NCBI RefSeq assembly: GCF_003634965.1
Contig: NZ_RBXP01000011.1
Location: 186,001 to 250,000, forward strand
DNA length: 64,000 bases
Direction of reading: 5' to 3'
Origin: Azonexus fungiphilus
GTDB taxonomy: Bacteria; Pseudomonadota; Gammaproteobacteria; Burkholderiales; Rhodocyclaceae
Every line of letters starts with the position of its first letter. Position 1 is the first letter of the stretch. Of the stretch, positions 1 through 9,431 are shown in pieces. The notes beneath the pieces are model-generated. The model had not been told where the DNA came from and ran no database searches. It was given only the letters and a program-made list of their open reading frames with translations. A program made the translations under genes and the position numbers.

Positions 1-131
1 AGGCAGACGGCAATCCCGGAACGCACCGTGGCGACCAGCGAGTTGGTCGTGCCGAGGTCGATGCCGACGGCCAGCTTGTGCTCGTGCGGGGCTGCGGATT
101 CGCCGGGTTCGGCGATCTGGAACAAGGCCAT
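1..131 (-). CDS. hscA: Fe-S cluster chaperone HscA, N-terminal part (cut by window edge)
   Basis: HscA is the Hsp70-type chaperone that, with HscB, helps transfer Fe-S clusters from IscU to acceptor proteins in the cytoplasm. Only about 43 codons are visible. They start at an ATG at 129-131 on the minus strand and contain the phosphate-1 loop of the Hsp70 ATPase ([15 protein letters not shown]), preceded by the short leader typical of HscA rather than DnaK. It lies 11 bp downstream of hscB in the isc operon, which supports the assignment. The rest of the gene is outside the window. Confidence 0.93.
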   Translation of the reverse strand, partial: MALFQIAEPGESAAPHEHKLAVGIDLGTTNSLVATVRSGIAVC

Positions 132-142
132 TGTTGTTTCTT

Positions 143-670
143 TCAGTCATCCAGCGACGCCAGCGCGTCGTCGATTTCGTACAGCAGTTTTTCCAGGAAC
201 ATCAGCCGGCGCACGCGATCGGTGGCCAGCGCGTAATCCTGCGCATCGTCGAGGAGTGCGGCGATCTCGTCGTGACGCCCGGCGATGTCGCTGCGCAGGC
301 GCTGGTAGAGATGCTCCAGTTCGTGGTGATCGCCGCCGGCCCGCGCCTCCATCACCGCTTCGCGCCATTCCATCTGTTCCATCAGGAAATCGGCCGGCAT
401 TGCGGTGTTGCTCTCGGCCTGCAGGTCGTGGCCGGCGAGCTCGAGCAGGTATCGGGCCCGCTCGAGCGGCTTCTTCAGCGTCAGATAGGCCTCGTTGGCG
501 CGCGTCGCCCACTGCATCGACAGGCGACGCTCGGCCTCGGTGGCGTTGGCGAAGCGATCCGGATGTACCTGCGCCTGCACGTCGCGGTAACGCGAGTCGA
601 GCTCGGACAGGCTGAGCCGGAAAGTCCGCGGCAAGCCGAACAGCGAGAAGAAATCGGCAGCGAGATCCAT
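143..670 (-). CDS. hscB: J-domain co-chaperone HscB
   Basis: HscB is the J-type partner that delivers IscU to HscA and stimulates its ATPase. The 175-residue product has the J-domain HPD motif at residues 36-38 (QVHPDRF) and an alpha-helical C-terminal IscU-binding region. Length matches the family (about 171-176 aa). I chose the ATG at 670 over an upstream in-frame start at 700 because it gives the usual N-terminus ([14 protein letters not shown]) and overlaps the iscA stop as TGATG, typical of translational coupling. Confidence 0.95.
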   Translation of the reverse strand: MDLAADFFSLFGLPRTFRLSLSELDSRYRDVQAQVHPDRFANATEAERRLSMQWATRANEAYLTLKKPLERARYLLELAGHDLQAESNTAMPADFLMEQMEWREAVMEARAGGDHHELEHLYQRLRSDIAGRHDEIAALLDDAQDYALATDRVRRLMFLEKLLYEIDDALASLDD

Positions 671-993
671 CAAACGTTGAAGGACTCGCCGCAGCCGCAC
701 TGGTCCTTGACGTTCGGGTTGTTGAACTTGAACCCTTCGTTCAAGCCCTCGCGGGCGTAGTCGAGTTCCATCCCGTCGAGGTAAGGCAGGCTCTTGGCGT
801 CGACGAAGACCTTGACGCCAGCGCTTTCGAAGACCAGATCCTCGGTATTCACCTCATCGACGAATTCCAGCTTGTACGCCATGCCGGAACAGCCGCTGGT
901 GCGCACGCCGAGGCGCAGGCCGATGCCCTTGCCGCGCTTCTGCAGGAAATTGGCGACGTGCTTTGCCGCCTTGTCGCTCAAGGTGATGGCCAT
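670..993 (-). CDS. iscA: Iron-sulfur cluster assembly protein IscA
   Basis: A-type Fe-S carrier/scaffold that passes clusters to apo-proteins. The 107-aa product carries the three conserved cysteines: C35 (in TSGCSG) and C99/C101 (in CGCGESF) at the C-terminus. It is 2 bp downstream of iscU and overlaps hscB, so it is part of the same transcript. The full set of ligands and the isc operon position separate it from ErpA or SufA. Confidence 0.96.
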   Translation of the reverse strand: MAITLSDKAAKHVANFLQKRGKGIGLRLGVRTSGCSGMAYKLEFVDEVNTEDLVFESAGVKVFVDAKSLPYLDGMELDYAREGLNEGFKFNNPNVKDQCGCGESFNV

Positions 994-995
994 GC

Positions 996-1379
996 TTATT
1001 CTCCGTGCTTCTTCTTGTAGTCGGCCACGGCCGCCTTGATGGCGTCCTCGGCCAGGATCGAGCAGTGGATTTTAACCGGCGGCAGCGCCAGTTCCTCGGC
1101 GATCTCGGTATTTTTGATCTCGAGGGCCTGGTCGACCGTCTTGCCCTTGACCCACTCGGTCACCAGCGACGACGAGGCGATCGCCGAGCCGCAGCCGTAG
1201 GTCTTGAACTTGGCATCCTCGATCACGCCGGCCTTGTTGACCTTGATCTGCAGCTTCATCACGTCGCCGCAGGCCGGCGCGCCGACCATGCCGGTACCGA
1301 CATTGCTGTCGTCCTTGTCGAGCGAACCGACGTTGCGAGGATTCTCATAATGATCAATGACTTTTACGCTATAGCTCAT
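996..1379 (-). CDS. iscU: Fe-S cluster scaffold IscU
   Basis: IscU is the scaffold on which IscS-derived sulfur and iron are assembled into [2Fe-2S] clusters. The 127-aa protein has all three ligand cysteines at the canonical positions (C37, C63, C106), the stabilising D39, and the HscA recognition motif LPPVK at 99-103. It lies 20 bp downstream of iscS. Confidence 0.97.
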   Translation of the reverse strand: MSYSVKVIDHYENPRNVGSLDKDDSNVGTGMVGAPACGDVMKLQIKVNKAGVIEDAKFKTYGCGSAIASSSLVTEWVKGKTVDQALEIKNTEIAEELALPPVKIHCSILAEDAIKAAVADYKKKHGE

Positions 1380-1399
1380 GTTATTTCTCCGTTATATCC

Positions 1400-2611
1400 T
1401 TAGTGGGCCGCCCACTGAACCGTGTTCAGGTCGATACCTTCCTTGTACATGTCCCACAGTGGGGAAAGGTCGCGCAGTTTCTGAATCTTCGCGTGCAACA
1501 GCTTGACGGCGTAGTCGATTTCTTCCTCGGTGGTGAAGCGGCCGATGGAGAAGCGGATCGAGCTGTGCGCCAGTTCGTCGTCGCGCCCCAGCGCCCGCAG
1601 CACGTAGGACGGCTCCAGGCTGGCCGAGGTACAGGCCGAACCGGACGACACGGCAAGATCCTTGATCGCCATGATCATCGACTCGCCTTCGACGTAGGCG
1701 AAGCTGATGTTGAGGTTGTGGGCGACGCGATGCTCGAGGTCACCATTGACGAAAGTCGCTTCAATATCTTGAAGTCCTTTCAGAAGTTTGTCACGCAAGG
1801 CCTTGACTCGATTGTTCTCTTCGATCATTTCCTCGCGTGCAATGCGGAAGGCCTCGCCCATGCCGACGATCTGGTGCGTGGCCAGCGTGCCGGAGCGGAA
1901 ACCGCGCTCGTGACCGCCGCCGTGCATCTGCGCTTCCAGGCGGATGCGCGGCTTGCGACGCACGTAGAGGGCGCCGATGCCCTTCGGGCCGTAGGTCTTG
2001 TGCGCCGAGAAGCTCATCAGGTCAACCTTGAGCTTGCTCAGGTCGATATCGACCTTACCGGTTGCCTGCGCCGCATCGACGTGGAAGATGACGCCCTTCT
2101 CGCGGCAGATTTCGCCGAGTTCGGCGATCGGCTGGATGACGCCGACTTCGTTATTGACGAACATCACCGAGGCGAGCACGGTATCCGGGCGGATCGCCGC
2201 CTTGAACACTTCCAGGTCGAGCAGGCCGTTTTCCTGGACGTCGAGGTAGGTCGCCTCGAAACCCTGGCGCTCCATCTCGCGCACCGTGTCGAGGACCGCC
2301 TTGTGTTCGGTCTTGACGGTGATGATGTGCTTGCCCTTGGTGCCGGCGTAGAAATTGGCCGCACCCTTGATCGCTAGGTTGTTCGACTCGGTGGCACCGG
2401 AGGTCCAGACGATTTCCTTGGGGTCGGCGCCGACCAGCGCGGCAACCTGCTCGCGCGCTTCCTCGACGGCGGCTTCGGCAACCCAGCCGAAGCTGTGCGA
2501 ACGCGAGGCCGGATTCCCGAAGTTCTCGAACAGGAAGGGAATCATTTTTTCGGCAACGCGCGGGTCGACCGGCGTCGTCGCCGAATAATCCAGGTAAATG
2601 GGCAGTTTCAT
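1400..2611 (-). CDS. iscS: Cysteine desulfurase IscS
   Basis: PLP enzyme that converts L-cysteine to alanine and provides persulfide sulfur for Fe-S clusters and tRNA thiolation. The 403-aa length equals typical IscS. Visible landmarks are the N-terminus [12 protein letters not shown], the PLP lysine in [11 protein letters not shown] (about residue 206) and the persulfide cysteine loop [13 protein letters not shown] (about residue 328). The ATG at 2611 is preferred over one two codons upstream because it gives the standard [10 protein letters not shown] start and better spacing to a GCGAG ribosome binding site. It follows a second cysteine desulfurase in the same operon. Confidence 0.96.
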   Translation of the reverse strand: MKLPIYLDYSATTPVDPRVAEKMIPFLFENFGNPASRSHSFGWVAEAAVEEAREQVAALVGADPKEIVWTSGATESNNLAIKGAANFYAGTKGKHIITVKTEHKAVLDTVREMERQGFEATYLDVQENGLLDLEVFKAAIRPDTVLASVMFVNNEVGVIQPIAELGEICREKGVIFHVDAAQATGKVDIDLSKLKVDLMSFSAHKTYGPKGIGALYVRRKPRIRLEAQMHGGGHERGFRSGTLATHQIVGMGEAFRIAREEMIEENNRVKALRDKLLKGLQDIEATFVNGDLEHRVAHNLNISFAYVEGESMIMAIKDLAVSSGSACTSASLEPSYVLRALGRDDELAHSSIRFSIGRFTTEEEIDYAVKLLHAKIQKLRDLSPLWDMYKEGIDLNTVQWAAH

Positions 2612-2640
2612 CGTCATTCTCGCTAGGTCGTCGGGTGGTT

Positions 2641-3798
<1,158 letters not shown>

Positions 3799-3809
3799 GG
3801 GCGCGGGTC

Positions 3810-4313
3810 TCAGACGGTCGCCGCCACCTTCTCGCGGACCGCGCGACGCGGATGCGGGCCGAGCGGACGCTGGTCGGCAATGACCGCCTCGCCGCGCAGG
3901 CCGTTCTTGGCCTTTTCGCGGCCGACCAGATCGGCCAGCGTCACCGAGGCAAGGTATTCGAACATCTTGGCGTTGAGCGTCGACCACAGATCGTGGGTCA
4001 TGCAGCGGTGTTCGTCCTGACAGTTTTCCTGGCCGCCGCACTGGGTCGCATCGAGATGCTCGTCGACGGCACGGATGATGTCGGCGACGGTGACCCGCTC
4101 GAGCGGCCGGGCGATGCGGTAGCCGCCGCCGGGACCGCGCACCGAATCGACCAGCTTGTAGCGGCGCAGCTTGCCGAACAGCTGCTCGAGGTAGGACAGC
4201 GAGATGCTCTGCCGCTCGGCAACGCCGGCCAGGGCAACCGGCCCTTCCTCGCCGCGCAGGGCGAGATCCATCATCGCGGTAACGGCAAAACGTCCTTTGG
4301 TGGTCAAACGCAT
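3810..4313 (-). CDS. iscR: Fe-S cluster-sensing transcription regulator IscR
   Basis: Rrf2-family winged-helix regulator that senses Fe-S status through a [2Fe-2S] cluster and represses the isc operon. The 167-aa protein keeps the complete cluster ligand set C92, C98, C104 and H107 (CGGQENCQDEHRCMTH) and the N-terminal helix-turn-helix. It is the first gene after an IscR-type operator and a good promoter. cysE is directly upstream on the same strand. Confidence 0.95.
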   Translation of the reverse strand: MRLTTKGRFAVTAMMDLALRGEEGPVALAGVAERQSISLSYLEQLFGKLRRYKLVDSVRGPGGGYRIARPLERVTVADIIRAVDEHLDATQCGGQENCQDEHRCMTHDLWSTLNAKMFEYLASVTLADLVGREKAKNGLRGEAVIADQRPLGPHPRRAVREKVAATV

Positions 4314-4329
4314 TTCGGTCTCCCGATCA

Positions 4330-4378
4330 ATAACCTAGTGTTGCGGTCAACTATATAAAAGCAGACAAAATCAGTCAA
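4330..4378 (-). promoter_or_regulatory. iscR promoter with overlapping type 1 IscR site
   Basis: On the minus strand TTGACT (4373-4378) and TATAGT (4350-4355) are separated by 17 bp, a near-consensus sigma-70 promoter. A 25-bp imperfect inverted repeat at 4330-4354 begins ATAGTTGAC and ends GGTTAT, and matches the type 1 IscR consensus (ATASYYGACTRWWWYAGTCRRSTAT) at most positions. It overlaps the -10 element, as expected for autorepression. The -35 overlaps the end of cysE. Confidence 0.8.
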
Positions 4379-5120
4379 CTATTTTGCTCAGGTATTTCGG
4401 GTCGAAATCGTCGGCTGCCTGCACCGCCTTGTCGCACTTGACGCCTTGCGCCTCGAGCAGGCTCAGCAGCGAAGCCAGGCGCCGGTCGGTTTCGGTGGCG
4501 TGATCGAGCAGGCCATGGATGGCCTTGGCCAGCGGATCGTCCTGGTCGCGGGCGACGGCATAGGCGGAAAAGCCCAGCTTTTCGGCCTGCGCCTCGCGCT
4601 CACGGGTCTGCGCGTCGATGATCCGGGCCGGATTGCCGACCGCGGTGGCCCCGGCCGGTACCGGCTTGGTCACCACTGCATTCGAACCGACCTTGGCGCC
4701 GGCGGCGATGACGATCGGACCGAGCACCTTGGCGCCGGCGCCGACGACCACGCCATCGGCCAGCGTCGGATGGCGCTTGCCCTTGTTCCACGAGGTGCCG
4801 CCGAGGGTGACACCATGGTAGAGGGTGACGTCGTCGCCGATCTCGGCGGTCTCGCCGATGACGACGCCCATGCCATGGTCGATGAAGAAGCGGCGGCCGA
4901 TGCTGGCGCCCGGATGAATCTCGATGCCGGTGAAGAAGCGCGACAGGTGCGCGGTGAACCGCGCCAGCCAGCGCAGGCGGTGGCCCCACAGCCAGTGGGC
5001 GATGCGGTGCAGGATCAGCGCGTGGATGCCCGGATAACAGGTCAGCACTTCCCAGAACGAGCGGGCTGCCGGGTCGCGATCGAAGACCGCGCGGATATCC
5101 TCACGCAAGTGCCGGAACAT
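4371..5120 (-). CDS. cysE: Serine O-acetyltransferase CysE
   Basis: Catalyses acetyl-CoA-dependent acetylation of L-serine to O-acetylserine, the first step of cysteine synthesis. The 249-aa protein has an N-terminal helical domain followed by left-handed beta-helix hexapeptide repeats, including [27 protein letters not shown] and [13 protein letters not shown], which hold the active-site histidines. Its position immediately before iscR links cysteine supply to the cysteine desulfurases. The stop codon is next to the -35 box of the iscR promoter, so iscR may be transcribed both from cysE and independently. Confidence 0.94.
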   Translation of the reverse strand: MFRHLREDIRAVFDRDPAARSFWEVLTCYPGIHALILHRIAHWLWGHRLRWLARFTAHLSRFFTGIEIHPGASIGRRFFIDHGMGVVIGETAEIGDDVTLYHGVTLGGTSWNKGKRHPTLADGVVVGAGAKVLGPIVIAAGAKVGSNAVVTKPVPAGATAVGNPARIIDAQTREREAQAEKLGFSAYAVARDQDDPLAKAIHGLLDHATETDRRLASLLSLLEAQGVKCDKAVQAADDFDPKYLSKIVD

Positions 5121-5151
5121 GGGCTGCTATCTCCCTATTGAAAGGGGGTGA

Positions 5152-5180
5152 ATTCTAGAATACTCGACTGAATTTGTCAG
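5152..5180 (-). promoter_or_regulatory. Probable cysE promoter
   Basis: On the minus strand CTGACA (5175-5180) and TAGAAT (5152-5157) are 17 bp apart, a good sigma-70 match, about 30 bp upstream of the cysE start. The -35 overlaps the 3' end of the upstream beta-lactamase gene. Confidence 0.5.
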
Positions 5181-6049
5181 CTATTTGCCGCGAGATCGGC
5201 CAGGATTTTTCCGACGGCGGCCAGACAGGCCTCGCGTGCCGCCGGTTCGGCCGGGCTGCCGCTCAGGTAGGCGGCGACCAGCAGCGGCGGCCGACCGGGT
5301 GGCCAGACGATGCCGACATCGTTGGCGTCGCTGCGGCTGCTGCCGGTCTTGTCGCCGATTCGCCAGCCGACCGGCAGGCCGGCCTTGAGCCGGCGCTCGC
5401 CGGTGGCGCAGGCGAGCAGCCAGTCCTGCAACTGCCGGCGCGACGCCGGCGAGAGCACGTCGCCAAGCAGCAGCCGCTGCAGCGTCGCGGCCATCGCCCG
5501 GGGTGTCGTCGTGTCGAACGCGGGATCGGCAGCAGGCTGGTTCAGCTCGGGTTCGCGCCGGTCGAGCCGGCTGACGTCGTCGCCGCTGCCGCGCAGGAAG
5601 GCGGTCAGCGCCGCCGGTCCGCCGAGGCTGTCGAGGATCAGGTTGGCGGCAGCGTTGTCGCTGGTGGCGATGGTCGCCGCGCACAGCTCGCCGACGGTCA
5701 TGCCCCGACCGTCGGCAAATTTCTCGGTCACCGGCGACCACGGCAGCAGGACCGAACGGTCGAAGACGATGCGCCGATCAAGACGCTCGCGCCCGGCGTC
5801 GACACGCTGCAGCACGCAGGCACCGGCAAGCGCCTTGAACGAACTGAGCAGCATGAAGCGCTCGTCGGCACGGTAGCCGACGCTGGCGCCGCTGGCGGTA
5901 TCGATGATGAAAACACCGAGACGACCGCCGACGGCTGCCTCGAGGGCAGCCAGGCGGGCGCCGAAATCGGCAGTGGCCAGCGCCGCACGTGGCGCGGCGG
6001 CAATCAGGGCGCTGGCGGAAAGGGCATGCAGGAAGTGGCGGCGCGACAT
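5177..6049 (-). CDS. Class A beta-lactamase, Tat-exported
   Basis: Serine beta-lactamase predicted to hydrolyse beta-lactam antibiotics in the periplasm. In the 290-aa precursor I see S69-x-x-K72 (SSFK), the S130-D-N loop (TSDN), E166 with N170 in the omega loop (REPELN) and K234-T-G (GDKTGSS), so every class A catalytic element is present. No cysteine precedes the catalytic serine, so the C69-C238 disulfide of class A carbapenemases is absent. The signal sequence has SRRHFL, a Tat motif. It is a single gene without a visible regulator, just upstream of cysE. Spectrum cannot be read from sequence. Confidence 0.9.
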   Translation of the reverse strand: MSRRHFLHALSASALIAAAPRAALATADFGARLAALEAAVGGRLGVFIIDTASGASVGYRADERFMLLSSFKALAGACVLQRVDAGRERLDRRIVFDRSVLLPWSPVTEKFADGRGMTVGELCAATIATSDNAAANLILDSLGGPAALTAFLRGSGDDVSRLDRREPELNQPAADPAFDTTTPRAMAATLQRLLLGDVLSPASRRQLQDWLLACATGERRLKAGLPVGWRIGDKTGSSRSDANDVGIVWPPGRPPLLVAAYLSGSPAEPAAREACLAAVGKILADLAANS

Positions 6050-6069
6050 GCGCGCATTGTGCCAGCCGC

Positions 6070-6786
6070 TCAGGCGCTCGGCCAGACGACGGCAGCGCCG
6101 TCGGCGTTCAGGCTCATGCTGCCGGTGGCGGAAAACTGCAGCGAGATCTGCGCGGCCGGACGGTTTTCAGCGAACAGCCAGGCATACTTGGCAACCACCG
6201 CCGCCGCTTCGGCGGACGATCCGGCCGCGGCGTATTCCTCGTGGAACGGCATCGCCTTCTGCAATTCGACATAGTGGGAGGTCAGCGCGGCAGCGCTCTG
6301 CATGCTGCGCTCGAGCGCCGGTTCCTTGGCCAGCGCCGCCTTGAACTGTTCGGCGTAAGGATAGTCGGCCGGCAGCTGGATCTGTCCCTGGCGGTCGTAG
6401 CTGACGCTCGCCGGCGCCGCCGGAATGCCGTTGGCGGCGAGGAAGGCCGGCATCTTCTGCGAAACGTAGTTGCTCAGCGCCTGGATGTTGGCCGGCGACG
6501 GCATCAGCAACGGCGGCAGTTCGGTGAACCCGCCGGCCGGTGGCTGGAAATAGGCTTCGATATCGATGTCGACCGTTCCCTGGTTGGTATCGAAGCTCGC
6601 CGTGCGCGTCGCCGCGGCCGTCGTGCCTTCGGCCGCCAGACGGTCGCGGGCCGACTGCGAGATGCTCACCGTGCCGGCAGCATTTGCCGGCGCCGGGGCA
6701 GCGCTTGCCGCCGGTGGCGTGCTGCGGAACGACGAAGATACCGGGGAAATGACGCTGGACCACGGATTGACGGCTTGAACGAACAT
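6070..6786 (-). CDS. Unrecognised 238-aa protein
   Basis: I do not recognise the family. From the ATG at 6786 the protein has an Ala/Pro/Ser-rich, probably disordered first 60 residues. A mixed region follows with TVDIDIEAYFQPP and YDRQGQIQLPADYPYAEQFK, and the C-terminus is Ala-rich. No signal peptide or membrane segment is evident. An open frame extends further upstream to 6957, but the extension is low-complexity and overlaps the 3' end of the neighbouring regulator gene, so the shorter form is more likely. It sits 20 bp before the beta-lactamase on the same strand, but no functional link is apparent. Confidence 0.65.
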   Translation of the reverse strand: MFVQAVNPWSSVISPVSSSFRSTPPAASAAPAPANAAGTVSISQSARDRLAAEGTTAAATRTASFDTNQGTVDIDIEAYFQPPAGGFTELPPLLMPSPANIQALSNYVSQKMPAFLAANGIPAAPASVSYDRQGQIQLPADYPYAEQFKAALAKEPALERSMQSAAALTSHYVELQKAMPFHEEYAAAGSSAEAAAVVAKYAWLFAENRPAAQISLQFSATGSMSLNADGAAVVWPSA

Positions 6787-6832
6787 GGCACTTGGCTCTC
6801 GGGCAATGAAGTTGCAGCCTGTACTGCAAACC

Positions 6833-8257
6833 TCATGCCACTTCCGCCCGAGCGGTGGCAACAGCCAGGCGACGAACCAGTTCGGGAATGATCGCGGCGC
6901 CGTAGCCGAGCACCAGGCCGTTGTCGCCGCCGTCGCTGCTGTAGCGGCTGAGCGCACTCGCCGCGACGCCCTGCCCGGCTGCCGCGGCGACGATCGCCGT
7001 ATCCGGCGCCCGCCCCGGCAGATGCAGCACCAGATGCAGGCCGGCGTCGCCGCCGGCGATGCTGGCGCCGGGGAAATGCCGGTTCAGCGCCGCCCGCAAA
7101 ACCTGCTGGCGCGCCCGGTAGACCGGGGCCATCGCCCGCAGATGGCGGGTCAGCCGGCCGCTGTCGAGAAAGCGCGCCAGCGCCCGCTGTTCGACCGCCT
7201 GGCCGCCGCGATGAAGTTCGCCGAGCGCCTGCCCGAAACTGTCGACGGCCCAGCGCGGCAGCACCAGGTAGGCGATGCGCAGGCCGGGATAAAGCAGCTT
7301 GCTGAAGGTGCCGAGGTAGACCACCGGCGCTTCCGGACGCAGCCCCTGGATCGCCGGCAGCGGCCGGGCGTGGTTGAACTCGCTGTCGTAGTCGTCCTCG
7401 ATCAGCCAGTGTTCTCCGGGTACCAGGCGGGCCAGGAAAGCCAGCCGCCGTTCGAGCGCCAGCACGCTGCCGCCCGGATACTGGTGCGACGGCGTCAGGT
7501 GCAGCAGGCGCGGCGGCCTTTCCCGCCACAGCGCATCCGGTGCCGCCATGCCCTGCCCGTCCACCGGCACCGACTGCACCGTCAGCCCGGCGGCGAGCAG
7601 CGTGTTGCGGGCGACCGGATAGCCCGGCGCCTCGACCCAGGCAATGTCGCCGGGATCGGCCAGCAGGCGGGCGCAGGCGTCGAGCGCCGCCTGGGCACCG
7701 GGCAGGATGAAGACCTGCGCCGCCGTGCAGGCGACACCTCGGCGGGCACCGAGGAAATTGGCGACAGCCTGGCGCAGCGCCGGTTCGCCGCCGACCTCGG
7801 CATAGGCCAGGTGACGGGCACCGACCGCCCGCCAGGCCTCCTGCAGCAGGCGCGACCAGAGCGACCAGGGAAAGGCGTTGAGGTCGGGAACGCCGGGCGC
7901 GAACGGCAGCGTCGGCTCGCCGCGGGCGCTGGCCGACAGCGCCGCAGCGCGTTGCGACAGGACGCCGGCAGCCGGCAGCGACAACGGCAGTGTCGGTGCC
8001 GCCGGCAGCCTGGCGACGCGCGTACCGCCACGGTCGGCGACCAGGAACCCTTCGGCGAGCAGTTGCTGATAGGCGTACAGCACGCCGTTGCGCGCCATCG
8101 CGAGATCGCCCGCCAGGCGCCGGCTGGCCGGCAGGCGCAGACCGGCGCCGAGGCGGCCGTCGACGATGGCCTGCTTGAGCAGGCGGTACAGCCGCTGCTG
8201 GCGTGCTTCGCCAGCAGCGGGTCGGCGCAGTTCGTCGAGAAGGAGGTCGAGTGCCAT
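6833..8257 (-). CDS. MocR-type transcription regulator (GntR HTH fused to aminotransferase fold)
   Basis: A 474-aa fusion of an N-terminal GntR winged helix (about residues 15-80) and a fold type I aminotransferase domain that binds PLP. The PLP lysine lies in YLGTFSKLLYPGLRIAY. MocR proteins usually control vitamin B6, GABA or amino acid genes and commonly act on a divergent neighbour. Here the divergent gene encodes an FMN-binding split-barrel protein of the pyridoxamine-phosphate-oxidase superfamily, and a perfect 24-bp palindrome lies between them. Confidence 0.9.
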   Translation of the reverse strand: MALDLLLDELRRPAAGEARQQRLYRLLKQAIVDGRLGAGLRLPASRRLAGDLAMARNGVLYAYQQLLAEGFLVADRGGTRVARLPAAPTLPLSLPAAGVLSQRAAALSASARGEPTLPFAPGVPDLNAFPWSLWSRLLQEAWRAVGARHLAYAEVGGEPALRQAVANFLGARRGVACTAAQVFILPGAQAALDACARLLADPGDIAWVEAPGYPVARNTLLAAGLTVQSVPVDGQGMAAPDALWRERPPRLLHLTPSHQYPGGSVLALERRLAFLARLVPGEHWLIEDDYDSEFNHARPLPAIQGLRPEAPVVYLGTFSKLLYPGLRIAYLVLPRWAVDSFGQALGELHRGGQAVEQRALARFLDSGRLTRHLRAMAPVYRARQQVLRAALNRHFPGASIAGGDAGLHLVLHLPGRAPDTAIVAAAAGQGVAASALSRYSSDGGDNGLVLGYGAAIIPELVRRLAVATARAEVA

Positions 8258-8280
8258 CTGGCTCCATGAATAACCGGTTT

Positions 8281-8304
8281 TGTGGCACCATCGATGGTGC
8301 CACA
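8281..8304. promoter_or_regulatory. Perfect 24-bp palindrome between MocR and FMN-binding protein genes
   Basis: The arms TGTGGCACCATC and GATGGTGCCACA form an uninterrupted inverted repeat in the short divergent intergenic region, 24 bp upstream of the regulator start. This is the expected place for an operator of the MocR protein. There is no T-run, so a terminator is unlikely. Confidence 0.7.
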
Positions 8305-8342
8305 GGCCAGCTATGCTGGGCGGACTTTTTCAGGAGAAACCC

Positions 8343-8990
8343 ATGCCAGCCCGCCCGCCCAGCCCGAGAACCCGGATCCGTCGCAAGCCGCAGCGCGGCC
8401 ATTACGATTTCGCCACCATTGCCGCCATCGTCGATGCGGCGCTGATCTGCCAGATCGCCTTTGCCGAAGGCGGCAGCGTGCATTGCCTGCCGACCGCCTG
8501 CTGGCGCGTCGGTCGTCACCTGTACATCCACGGCGCCAGCAATTCGCGGCTGACCGGAACGCTGACCGGCAGCGACTGTTCGGTCTGCATCGCCCACCTC
8601 GACGGACTGGTGCTTGCCCGCTCGGCCTTCCACCACTCGATGAATTTCCGCTCGGTGGTCGTCTATGGGCGCTTTGTCACGGTCGACGACCCGGAAGAGA
8701 AGAAAACCGTGCTTGCCGCCTTCGTCGACCACGTCAGTCCGGGGCGCTCGGCGCTGGTGCGCCCGGCCAGTCCGGCCGAAGTCGCCGGGACGGCGGTGCT
8801 GCGCCTGAGCCTTGACGAAGCAGCGGCGAAGATCCGCAACTGGGGCGTCGAGGACGCCGCCGACGACCTTGGCATCCCGGTCTGGGCCGGCGTCGTGCCC
8901 TTGCGCCTGAGCGCCGCCCCGGGACAAGCCGAAGCCGGCAGCGAGGGCTTCGCCGAACCCGCCCTGCCGGCCGGAATACTTGCCGCGTAA
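8343..8990 (+). CDS. FMN-binding split-barrel protein (pyridoxamine 5'-phosphate oxidase superfamily)
   Basis: A 215-aa protein of the flavin-nucleotide-binding, PNPO-like group. Typical blocks are RGHYDFATIAAIVDAALICQ near the N-terminus and WRVGRHLYIHGASNSRL (about residues 52-68). True PdxH substrate residues cannot be confirmed, so enzymatic function is uncertain. Proteins of this group are often paired with MocR regulators. The ATG at 8343 follows AGGAGA and avoids translating the palindromic operator. It ends before a GC-rich hairpin. Confidence 0.8.
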   Translation: MPARPPSPRTRIRRKPQRGHYDFATIAAIVDAALICQIAFAEGGSVHCLPTACWRVGRHLYIHGASNSRLTGTLTGSDCSVCIAHLDGLVLARSAFHHSMNFRSVVVYGRFVTVDDPEEKKTVLAAFVDHVSPGRSALVRPASPAEVAGTAVLRLSLDEAAAKIRNWGVEDAADDLGIPVWAGVVPLRLSAAPGQAEAGSEGFAEPALPAGILAA

Positions 8991-8996
8991 ACGAAA

Positions 8997-9018
8997 ATCG
9001 CCGGCCTCGGCCGGCGAT
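8997..9018. terminator. GC-rich hairpin between convergent genes
   Basis: Perfect 10-bp arms (ATCGCCGGCC / GGCCGGCGAT) with a 2-nt gap lie directly after the stop at 8990 and before the end of the convergent DUF3149 gene. There is no clear U-run, so termination strength is uncertain. Confidence 0.45.
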
Positions 9019-9040
9019 CGATCTGCCTGCGCCAGCGCCC

Positions 9041-9202
9041 TCAGTGGGCGCCCGGGCGGGCCCCCGGGCCCGGGTTGTGCGCTTCCTTGTCCACCTGCTT
9101 GGCTGCGTAGCGGCCGATGTAGATGGCCATCACGATCATGAACAGGATCGTGAACAAGCTGAGCAGGCCGATGTCGGATGTGAGAAGTAGATTCCACGCC
9201 AT
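9041..9202 (-). CDS. Small DUF3149-type membrane protein
   Basis: A 53-aa protein with one hydrophobic segment (GLLSLFTILFMIVMAIYIG, about residues 11-29) preceded by a short LLLTSDIG motif and followed by a basic, then Gly/Pro-rich tail. This matches the DUF3149 family of single-pass peptides known in betaproteobacteria. The function is unknown. The ATG at 9202 is chosen because the longer upstream frame is a low-complexity extension with no conserved start. Confidence 0.75.
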   Translation of the reverse strand: MAWNLLLTSDIGLLSLFTILFMIVMAIYIGRYAAKQVDKEAHNPGPGARPGAH

Positions 9203-9431
9203 TGCTGTTCTCCCTCGAATTGTTGGAAAGTGCCGGGTCAAGCGCCCATGCCGGCGCAATAAGCATGCCCAGCTGCCCACACCGCCCGGCAAGCCCCGTA
9301 GAATGGCGATTCCCCGGCGACCGGCAGGCGCGCCGCCGCCACGCCGGGGGAACGAAACAAGGGGCAACCTGTCAGAACTGGCAGAACCTCTCCGCCACCC
9401 CTGTCAAATCCGGCACGCCGCGACCCTTCCG

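Noticed and set aside
2563-2570. GGTCGACC in iscS
   Set aside because: It encodes the conserved TTPVDPR start of cysteine desulfurases and lacks the extended palindrome.
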